A DNA stretch of 64,000 nt from Chloroflexota bacterium (GTDB taxonomy: Bacteria; Chloroflexota; Anaerolineae; Anaerolineales; UBA4823), in assembly GCA_029557965.1 (NCBI GenBank), contig JAKQIM010000048.1:23638-87637 (forward strand), in the 5' to 3' direction. Positions 57,351 through 64,000 of this stretch are shown here, piece after piece (the stretch's first letter is position 1; each line of letters starts with the position of its first letter). Under the pieces are notes generated by a model. That model worked only from the letters and a program-made list of their open reading frames with translations. It had not been told where the DNA came from and made no database searches. The position numbers and the translations under genes are program-made.

Positions 57351-58643
57351 ATGAAACGTCCCACACTTCACACCCTGGCCGCCAGCCTGCTGATGGTGCT
57401 GGCCTTGAGCGCCTGCAACCTGGTCCAAGAGACCACCCCCACCCTGGATTCGAACCTCATCTACACCCAGGCGGCCCAAACGGTGGCCGCCGCACTGACT
57501 GCCCAGGTGGTCACCCTCCAGCCGCCCACCGTCACGGCCCCCGTGGTTGAGGCCGGCCCCACCAGCGATCCCAGCGCCCCGACCGATAACCCCAGCACGC
57601 CCGCTGACACACCGGCCCCGGCCACAGCTACCCCCGCCCCCTCTGAAACCCCCACCGCCCAGCCCTCTGCCACCCCCACCCAGGGTCTCAGCGATACCCC
57701 CGTGGCCTGCACCGACCAGGTTGAGTTTGTCAAAGACATCTCTATCCCCGATGAGTCGGTCATGCTCCCTGGCGAAACCTTCGTCAAGACCTGGCAGTTA
57801 CGCAACACCGGCGACTGCACCTGGACGACCGCCTACGCCGTGGTCTTTGCAGCCGGCGATCAGATGGGCGGCACCAGCCCCCAATCCCTCACCAGCCAAG
57901 TAGCCCCCGGCGCCACGGTCGATATTTCGGTCGAAATGAAAGCCCCCGGCACCCCGGGTGAGTATCGCGGCGACTGGAAGCTGCGCAGCCCCGGCGGCGC
58001 TATCTTTGGTGTGGGCAGCAAAGGCGACGGAGCCTTCTGGGTCAAGATCACGGTTGAAGAGGGCGCCGACGAGTTGAACCTGGGCGGCCCCACCTGGCGC
58101 GACACCCTCGACAGCGGCAGCAACTGGTACCTGCTCAACACCCCCAACACGGTCTTCAGCATCGATAACGGCCGCATGGAACTGCTGGCCAAGAACCCCG
58201 ATGCCGCCGAAGAATGGGGCCTCTCCAACCGCCCGTCGATGGAAGATTACTACCTCCAGGCCACCTTCGTCACCGGCGAAACCTGTGAAGGCCTCGACCG
58301 CTACGGGGTGCTGGTGCGCGCCCCCGACCCCAACCAGGGCTATGTCTTCGGCTTCTCTTGCGACGGCCGCTACCGCATCTACGCCTGGGATGGCCAGACT
58401 TATACCCCCATCCAAGAATGGAAATCCGCCGCCGCCATCAAGCAGGGCCCCGACGAGACCAACGTCTTGGGCATCTGGCTGGATGGCTCCACCATCCGCC
58501 TGTACGCCAACTCGCGCCTGCTGGCCGAGTTCACCAACGACCAGTTCGACGAGGGCCAGTTCGGCCTGATGGTGGGCTCTGGCGACACCACTGACTTTAC
58601 CGTCTTCGTCGATGAGGTCGCCTACTGGGAATTGGGCGACTGA
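57351..58643 (+). CDS. Lipoprotein with NBR1-Ig-like domain
   Basis: 430 residues. Lipobox LSAC near residue 22, then a Thr/Pro/Ala/Ser-rich spacer to about 120. Residues 125-235 form the NBR1 Ig-like (FW) domain: FVKDISIPDESVMLPGETFV, TWQLRNTGDCTWTTAYAVVF and GEYRGDWKLRSPGG, with the four-Trp framework. The C-terminal 180 residues are beta-rich and look like a concanavalin/LamG-type domain (GYVFGFSCDGRYRIYAWDGQ, ending DFTVFVDEVAYWELGD). Displayed on the cell surface; FW domains of Chloroflexota have no settled function. Confidence 0.87.
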   Translation: MKRPTLHTLAASLLMVLALSACNLVQETTPTLDSNLIYTQAAQTVAAALTAQVVTLQPPTVTAPVVEAGPTSDPSAPTDNPSTPADTPAPATATPAPSETPTAQPSATPTQGLSDTPVACTDQVEFVKDISIPDESVMLPGETFVKTWQLRNTGDCTWTTAYAVVFAAGDQMGGTSPQSLTSQVAPGATVDISVEMKAPGTPGEYRGDWKLRSPGGAIFGVGSKGDGAFWVKITVEEGADELNLGGPTWRDTLDSGSNWYLLNTPNTVFSIDNGRMELLAKNPDAAEEWGLSNRPSMEDYYLQATFVTGETCEGLDRYGVLVRAPDPNQGYVFGFSCDGRYRIYAWDGQTYTPIQEWKSAAAIKQGPDETNVLGIWLDGSTIRLYANSRLLAEFTNDQFDEGQFGLMVGSGDTTDFTVFVDEVAYWELGD

Positions 58644-58660
58644 AAAGCCCTCCCTCTATA

Positions 58661-58702
58661 AAAAAAGATGAAGCGATGCCTTTGCATCGCTTCATCTTTT
58701 TT
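58661..58702 (+). terminator. Terminator after the NBR1-domain gene
   Basis: Perfect 19-base arms (58661-58679 and 58684-58702) with a four-base loop. AAAAAAG at the outside and CTTTTTT at the end make it usable on both strands. Confidence 0.95.
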
Positions 58703-58718
58703 AAGGGCTATCTTATGT

Positions 58719-58724
58719 TATACT
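58719..58724 (+). promoter_or_regulatory. -10 box of the beta-helix gene
   Basis: TATACT preceded by TGT, about 90 bases before the ATG at 58817; no convincing -35. The leader includes AAAAGGAG as the ribosome site. Confidence 0.4.
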
Positions 58725-58816
58725 AATTTTTGCACCCCTGTCATCCTGGCAGGTTCCCCGCTTGCGCTCCCACTTGCTAAACGACCAATCCCCACCCCAC
58801 CCAAAAGGAGTCCATC

Positions 58817-61800
58817 ATGTTCGTTAAGCGCCCCTGGTTCAATGTCTTATTAATCATTTGCCTTGCCCTGGGAGGAGCAGCCTTCCAACCCGCAGTCTCA
58901 CCCCACATCGCCCTCGCCGAAGAATCCATTCCTCCCGATGAGGTAGACCCACCCCCCAGCCCCTCGGATGCCGACCCGCTCCAAGAGGGGCTGGACGCTT
59001 TAGAGCAAGCCCTCAGCCAGGGACCCGAGGCCGTGGTGGCCCTGGGCCGCACCCTGCGCGGCCAGGCCCTCGACATCGCCATGCCTGACATCGTCCGCGC
59101 CCAGGGTCAGTTGGCCCGCTCTGCCCCGCCGCCCCCCGAGGGCCAGGGCATCAGCCTGGAAGAAGAGACCGCCGCCCTGCAAGCCGACCAGGCCCGCGCC
59201 GCGGCCGAACGCGCCCAGGCCCTCCTGAGCCTGGAAGCCAATCCCGCCGGCGACCTGCCTGGTTTCCCCGCCGGCCCGCTCCCGGCCTCCTCCAACCCCG
59301 ATGCCCCCACCGCCGACCTGACGGTGGGCAGCGCCCCCTGCACTTACCCCACCATCGCTGCCGCCATGGCTGCCGCCAACAACGGCGATCGCCTCTTGCT
59401 CGAAGGCGGGGTCACTTTTTATGAAAACCTGAGCGTCCAAAAAAGCCTCTCCTTCCAGGGCGGCTACAACGGCTGCGGCAGCGCCTCATCCGATCGCACC
59501 ACCATCGATGGCAGCGCTGCCGACCGGGTGCTGTACATCTACGAAAACCTCAACATCACCCTGCAAAACCTGGTCATCACCAACGGCAGCTCCGCCGGCA
59601 ACGGAGCGGGCATCTTTGTGAGATGGAACACCCAGCTCAGGGGCACCAACCTGGATATCACCGACAACACCTCCCCCGTCCTGGGCGGCGGCCTGCGTCT
59701 ATGGGGCGCCACGGCGGTCTTCACTGAAACCGAAATCTACAACAACACGGCTGCCGCCGGCGCCGGCGTCTACGCCGAGTTCTACAATGGCTACGCCCCC
59801 AGCCTGGACCTGCGCAGCTACGCAGATGTATCCAATAACACCGCCTCTGGCAACGGCGGCGGCGTCTACATGAGCCAGGGCAGCATTTCGATTACCGATA
59901 ACTCTGACATTTATAATAACACCGCCCTCGACGGCGGCGGGGCCTACCTGATCACCACCACCCTCACGCTTGCCGGCGCTACTTCAGAGATCATGTACAA
60001 CGACGCCAGCGGCAACGGCGGCGGCCTCTACGCCCTGGGCAGCACCATCAACCTGGATGACCAGGCAGAATTGTTCATTAACACCGCCGGCACCGACGGC
60101 ACGGGCAGCGGCGGCGGTGCCTACCTGGATGACAGCGACCTGTGGGGCGACCAGGCCTATATCTACTATAACCAGGCGTATGAATATGGCGGCGGCGTCT
60201 ACGCCACCAACAGTTCGCTCTTGGATATGGATCTGGGCACCTATGCCTGCGCCGGGCCGCGCTGCAGCCAGCTTTCTTACAACACCGCCACCACCGGCTA
60301 CGGCGGCGGCGCTTATGCCCTTGATGACAGCGAGATTGACCTGCGCCAGATCTTTGTAGAAAACAACCAGGCCAATTTGGGCGGCGGCCTGTATGCCTCT
60401 CAAAGCCCGCTGTATCTCTACAACACCCTGCTGGCCCGCAACAACGCCACCGGCAGCGCCGGCGATGGCCTGCGCTTATACACTGACGGCGACCTGAGCG
60501 GCATGCACAATACCTTCGCCCATAACGACAGCGGCGGGGCCGCCACCGGCCGCGCCATTGACCTGTTTTCTGCCACCGTCGACCTGCAAAACTCGGTCAT
60601 CTGGGGCCACGCCTCCAGCCTCAACGACGCCGCCCAAACCGTCACCTGTTCCGACATCCAGGGCGGCTACGCCGGCAGCGGCAACATCAACGCCGACCCC
60701 CTCTTCATCGACCCCAGTGCCGCCAACTTCCACCTCCAGCACACCAGCCCCGCCATCGACCAGTGCGCGGCGGCATACCAGACCTACGACTTTGACAACG
60801 AGCTCCGCCCCATCATCTACGCCCGCCCCTCCACCCCCTACGACATGGGCGCAGACGAGGCCTCGGCCCGCGTGGGCATCAACGGCAGCGCCTGCGCCTA
60901 CGGGCGCATCCAGGATGCCATCGATGCCGCCGCCCCCGGCGACACCATCCAGGCCTCCTCTGACACCTTCGTAGAGATGCTGTCCATCTCGGGCAAACCG
61001 CTCACCATCGCTGGCGGCTACCACACCGACTGCACCACGTACATCACCGCCACCACCACCATCGATGCCGGCGGGGTAGGCCCTGTGGTCACCATCGAAG
61101 GCAGCACCCTCACCCTGCGCAGCCTGAACCTCACCGGCGGCGATTCTAGCCTGGGCGGCGGCATATACCTGTCGAACGACTCATCATTCGTCACCCTCGA
61201 TCACACCGACGTCTACGGCAACCAGGCCGGCAATGGCGGCGGCATCTATATCAACCCCTCCAGCACCCTCACCCTGACCCATGATTCGGATATCACCAGC
61301 AACACCGCCACCAGCGCTGGCGGCGGTGTGCGCCTGTGGGGCCGGCTGGTGGGGGATGATTGGTACTCGCAGGTCAGTTCCAATTCCGCCCCCAACGGCG
61401 GCGGCATATCCGTGCCAGCATATGGCGCCGAGCTGGTCTTGGCCGGGGCCCATGTCATGGACAACCAGGCCACCGCCGCCGACGGCAAAGGGGGGGGCAT
61501 CCATGTTTACGATGGAGGCAGCCTCACCATAGCCAACTCTTCCAACGTTGCTGGCAACACAGCCTATGACGGCGCCGGCATCTATGCCCACAATGCCCAT
61601 CTTACGCTTTCCAGCGCCGTCATCTACAACAACATCGCTTCCGATTCTGGCGGCGGCATCTACGCCACCGGCAGCGTCATCACCCTCACCCAAACCGAGC
61701 TGGGAGGCACCGGAGCCAACCAGCCCAACCAGATTGGAGCAGCCGGGCTCAACGGCGCGGGCATGTACCTCGACAATACCCAGGCCACGGTTTTCGAAAG

Positions 61801-64000
61801 CACCATCGCCGGCAATACTTTCCAGGATACCGACGTCAACTACGGCGGCGGCGCTTACATTTACAGCAGCACCATCACCATGACCAACAGCAGCGTGGCC
61901 TATAACCTGGCCACCGGCTCTCTCACCAATGGCCGAGGCGGTGGGCTTTATGTTTCCGAAAGCAGCCTGACCCTCGATAACACCCAGGTGCACGATAACG
62001 CCGCCGGCACCAGCGGCGGCGGCATCCGCCTGTACAACACCAGCACCCTCAACATCCTCAACGGCTCTGAGCTGTATAACAACATGGTCACCAGTGGGGA
62101 TGGCGCCGCCCTGGCAGTGGCGGGCAGCGGCGATCTTCAAATTAACGTCTCCGATGCCTCCTTCTACCAAAACACCGCCAGCGGCAGCGGCGGGGCTATT
62201 GATTTGAAGGGTACCGGCTACCTCAGTTTCACCGGCGCATGGGGTTTGCACCACAACACCGCCGGCGCAGATGGCGGAGCCCTCGCCATCTACGATACAG
62301 CCGATGCCCAATTCTATAACGGCCCGGGCTACTTCTCCTACAACCAGGCCGGCGGCAGCGGCGGCGCCATCTACCTCAACAACAATGCCAACTTGCAACT
62401 GTATGCCACTTATGGCAGCCCCATCACCCTGCAAGCCAACACCGCCGGGGTAAACGGCGGGGCCCTGGCCGCCGATGCCGGCGGATACTTTGACATTTAC
62501 GGCCAGGTTAGCGTCACCGGCAACAGCGCCCCGGCTGGCAACGGTGGCGCCATCTACCTTTCAAACAGCTCACAGGTGTGGGTGGATGACTATGTCTCCG
62601 ATATGCCCAGCGTAGACGGCAACTCGGCCCTCAACGGCGGCGCCATCTATGCCGATGGCAGCCCCAGCGTAAGATGCGACGGGGCCGTGCTGAGCGCCAA
62701 CAGCGCCACCACTGGCTCTGGCGGCGCCATCTACCTCACCGCCAGCAGTTCCAGGGCCGAAAACTGCTTTTTTGATGGCAACACTGCCACCCTCAATGGC
62801 GGCGCCATTGCCGCCTATGCCGGCAGCAGCCTGGAGGTGAGAGCCAACCTGGGCAGCACAACCCTGGCTGCCGAAGAGGCCGCCCTGCCCGGCACCCACA
62901 ACAGCATCCAGGCCACCGCCTGCAACCCCGCCCTGCGCCAGTGCAGCAGCTTCTACGGCAACCTGGCCGACAGCGATGGCGACTCCAGCGGCTACGGCGG
63001 CGCCATTTACAACAACGATGGCGACCTCAGCATCAACCAGACCTACTTCCACCGCAACCAGGCTTATGCCGGCGGCGCCATCTTCCAAAACGGGGCCGCC
63101 GCCAGCGCCGTGGTCACCGACACCCTCATCTACAGCAACACCGTAACCTACCCTCTGGGGTCCGGCATCCGCCAATCCGGCGGCGCATTCACGGTCAACC
63201 ACGTCACCATCGCCAACAACACCGGCGGCTCGGGCTTCTCTGCTTATAGCGCCGATGTTTATGCCGCCTACAACAGCATCGCCTGGGGCAATGTCGATCA
63301 TTCTGGCTTCTCCCAGCCCACCACCTCCGCCGAGTGCAATATCGACAACGGCGGGAACGCCGGAACAAATATCGATCCCCAGTTCATCGCCCCCGGCAGC
63401 GGAGAAAACTACCACCTCTCGGATACCAGCCCCGCCATCGATGCCTGCGCCACCGGCCAGGCCTCAGACCTGGATGGCCGCACCCGCCCGGTGGGCGCCG
63501 GCTACGATATGGGCGCCTATGAGTTTGACGACCAGCTCTTCATCGCCAAGAGCGTCTCTCAGCCCAGCTTTGAGCCCGGCCAGCCCATCGCCTTCACCCT
63601 CACCCTCGCCAACCAGGGCAATTTCACCGCCACCCACGTCATCCTCACCGACACCCTGACCCTGCTCACTGGCATCACCATCAACTCCACCCTCACCCTC
63701 ACCGATACCGGCCATACCCCGCCTTACACCTGGCAGGTGCAAGACCTCATCCCCACCCAATCCGGCACCGTCACCATCGCCGGCACGCTCGTCACCCCGC
63801 TGGCCGCCGGCACCTACACCAACACCGCCTTCATCGCCGCCGATGGCGACCAGGTGGGCCCCAACAACACCGCCAGCGCCAGCTTCACCGTGCTCAACGT
63901 GGCCCCCACCATCACCACCTTCCCGCCGGGCATGGCCAACCTCGACCAGCTTTACACCTATGAGATCCACACCCTCGATCGCAATGGCGACCTGGTCTCC
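58817..64000 (+). CDS. Giant secreted beta-helix surface protein, 3' end outside the window
   Basis: 1,728 residues present, open to the window edge. Signal peptide about 1-35 (LLIICLALGGAAFQP, cleavage after ALA). Residues 50-170 are an Ala/Gln-rich helical region. Then parallel beta-helix repeats with Gly-Gly-Gly-(Ile/Val/Leu)-Tyr and NNTA-type turns, as in chlamydial Pmp and right-handed beta-helix proteins; two blocks begin with a CTYPTIAAAM or CAYGRIQDAI cap (near 178 and 696). Near residue 1575 the helix ends and a DUF11-type Ig domain follows (FIAKSVSQPSFEPGQPIAFT), then an Ig/cadherin-like start (APTITTFPPG). Likely a surface adhesin or polysaccharide-binding protein. Confidence 0.88.
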   Translation, partial: MFVKRPWFNVLLIICLALGGAAFQPAVSPHIALAEESIPPDEVDPPPSPSDADPLQEGLDALEQALSQGPEAVVALGRTLRGQALDIAMPDIVRAQGQLARSAPPPPEGQGISLEEETAALQADQARAAAERAQALLSLEANPAGDLPGFPAGPLPASSNPDAPTADLTVGSAPCTYPTIAAAMAAANNGDRLLLEGGVTFYENLSVQKSLSFQGGYNGCGSASSDRTTIDGSAADRVLYIYENLNITLQNLVITNGSSAGNGAGIFVRWNTQLRGTNLDITDNTSPVLGGGLRLWGATAVFTETEIYNNTAAAGAGVYAEFYNGYAPSLDLRSYADVSNNTASGNGGGVYMSQGSISITDNSDIYNNTALDGGGAYLITTTLTLAGATSEIMYNDASGNGGGLYALGSTINLDDQAELFINTAGTDGTGSGGGAYLDDSDLWGDQAYIYYNQAYEYGGGVYATNSSLLDMDLGTYACAGPRCSQLSYNTATTGYGGGAYALDDSEIDLRQIFVENNQANLGGGLYASQSPLYLYNTLLARNNATGSAGDGLRLYTDGDLSGMHNTFAHNDSGGAATGRAIDLFSATVDLQNSVIWGHASSLNDAAQTVTCSDIQGGYAGSGNINADPLFIDPSAANFHLQHTSPAIDQCAAAYQTYDFDNELRPIIYARPSTPYDMGADEASARVGINGSACAYGRIQDAIDAAAPGDTIQASSDTFVEMLSISGKPLTIAGGYHTDCTTYITATTTIDAGGVGPVVTIEGSTLTLRSLNLTGGDSSLGGGIYLSNDSSFVTLDHTDVYGNQAGNGGGIYINPSSTLTLTHDSDITSNTATSAGGGVRLWGRLVGDDWYSQVSSNSAPNGGGISVPAYGAELVLAGAHVMDNQATAADGKGGGIHVYDGGSLTIANSSNVAGNTAYDGAGIYAHNAHLTLSSAVIYNNIASDSGGGIYATGSVITLTQTELGGTGANQPNQIGAAGLNGAGMYLDNTQATVFESTIAGNTFQDTDVNYGGGAYIYSSTITMTNSSVAYNLATGSLTNGRGGGLYVSESSLTLDNTQVHDNAAGTSGGGIRLYNTSTLNILNGSELYNNMVTSGDGAALAVAGSGDLQINVSDASFYQNTASGSGGAIDLKGTGYLSFTGAWGLHHNTAGADGGALAIYDTADAQFYNGPGYFSYNQAGGSGGAIYLNNNANLQLYATYGSPITLQANTAGVNGGALAADAGGYFDIYGQVSVTGNSAPAGNGGAIYLSNSSQVWVDDYVSDMPSVDGNSALNGGAIYADGSPSVRCDGAVLSANSATTGSGGAIYLTASSSRAENCFFDGNTATLNGGAIAAYAGSSLEVRANLGSTTLAAEEAALPGTHNSIQATACNPALRQCSSFYGNLADSDGDSSGYGGAIYNNDGDLSINQTYFHRNQAYAGGAIFQNGAAASAVVTDTLIYSNTVTYPLGSGIRQSGGAFTVNHVTIANNTGGSGFSAYSADVYAAYNSIAWGNVDHSGFSQPTTSAECNIDNGGNAGTNIDPQFIAPGSGENYHLSDTSPAIDACATGQASDLDGRTRPVGAGYDMGAYEFDDQLFIAKSVSQPSFEPGQPIAFTLTLANQGNFTATHVILTDTLTLLTGITINSTLTLTDTGHTPPYTWQVQDLIPTQSGTVTIAGTLVTPLAAGTYTNTAFIAADGDQVGPNNTASASFTVLNVAPTITTFPPGMANLDQLYTYEIHTLDRNGDLVS

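Noticed and set aside
61184..62434. Antisense ORF of 416 codons within the beta-helix gene
   Set aside because: Composition is dominated by the complement of GGC/GCC Gly-Gly and Asn-Asn codons; no start signal, no domain. It is a shadow of the repeated coding strand.
58817..64000. Possible CRISPR or tandem DNA repeat array from recurring GGCGGCGGC
   Set aside because: The recurrences are irregular in spacing, lie in one open frame and encode Gly-Gly-Gly turns of a beta-helix.

Overview
The window reads as bacterial chromosome of about 60% GC, gene-dense, with no tRNA, rRNA or CRISPR array seen. The gene content points to an uncultured Chloroflexota of the class Anaerolineae. The clues are a LexA with a GAAC-N4-GTTC type SOS box, several Pkn-type kinases with sensor tails, NBR1-Ig-like and DUF11-type surface proteins, Pro/Thr-rich lipoprotein linkers, an E1 alpha-beta fusion pyruvate dehydrogenase, F420/DDN-like and menaquinone-type UbiA proteins. 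The assignment is inference from gene content, not from a marker gene.

Layout. 0-12.6 kb: one-strand run of small enzymes (UbiA prenyltransferase, SDR, DDN-like reductase, HXXEE protein, ComB-like phosphatase, hydrolase, isochorismatase-like, methyltransferases, Nudix, GNAT), ending in a RidA remnant. 12.7-21.5 kb: L,D-transpeptidase, S41 peptidase, cytochrome c lipoprotein, then a 2-oxoacid dehydrogenase operon (E1 alpha-beta fusion, E2, E3) interrupted by a GxxExxY gene inside an inverted-repeat cassette. 21.6-27.1 kb: patatin/NTE-like protein and an ECF sigma factor with a very large membrane anti-sigma factor. 27.1-33.6 kb: a beta-propeller Ser/Thr kinase, a methyltransferase and a glycosyltransferase on the minus strand, then an MFS carrier on the plus strand behind a consensus promoter and a possible attenuator. 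33.7-41.9 kb: two membrane proteins, a response regulator / metallophosphoesterase / histidine kinase set, and an expansin-like protein. 41.9-54.6 kb: a glycan region with WecC-like dehydrogenase, two glycosyltransferases and a hexapeptide acetyltransferase on the minus strand, then LexA and a second kinase, then an initiating sugar transferase and the most interesting operon. 54.6-64 kb: UbiA/MenA-like protein, LppM-like lipoprotein, deoxynucleoside kinase, NBR1-domain lipoprotein and the first 1,728 residues of a giant beta-helix surface protein that runs off the window.

The candidate new system is at 48.4-54.6 kb: sugar transferase, E1 alpha, a TPR protein, E1 beta, a protein that fuses a lipoyl domain to a NeuD/PglD sugar N-acyltransferase, a PhzF-like isomerase and a DegT/DnrJ sugar aminotransferase. 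The gene order suggests that a 2-oxoacid decarboxylated by E1 loads an acyl group onto the lipoyl arm, and that the fused left-handed beta-helix domain passes it straight to the amino sugar made by the aminotransferase. That would replace the acyl-CoA used by PglD/NeuD enzymes. The domains are visible in the sequence; the reaction is a hypothesis. E3 could be shared with the lpd gene at 20.0 kb.

Regulatory layout is unusually readable: several promoters match the sigma-70 consensus, three genes have a -10 box exactly seven bases before ATG (leaderless), and many gene ends carry long perfect hairpins, two of which are symmetric bidirectional terminators overlapping convergent stop codons.
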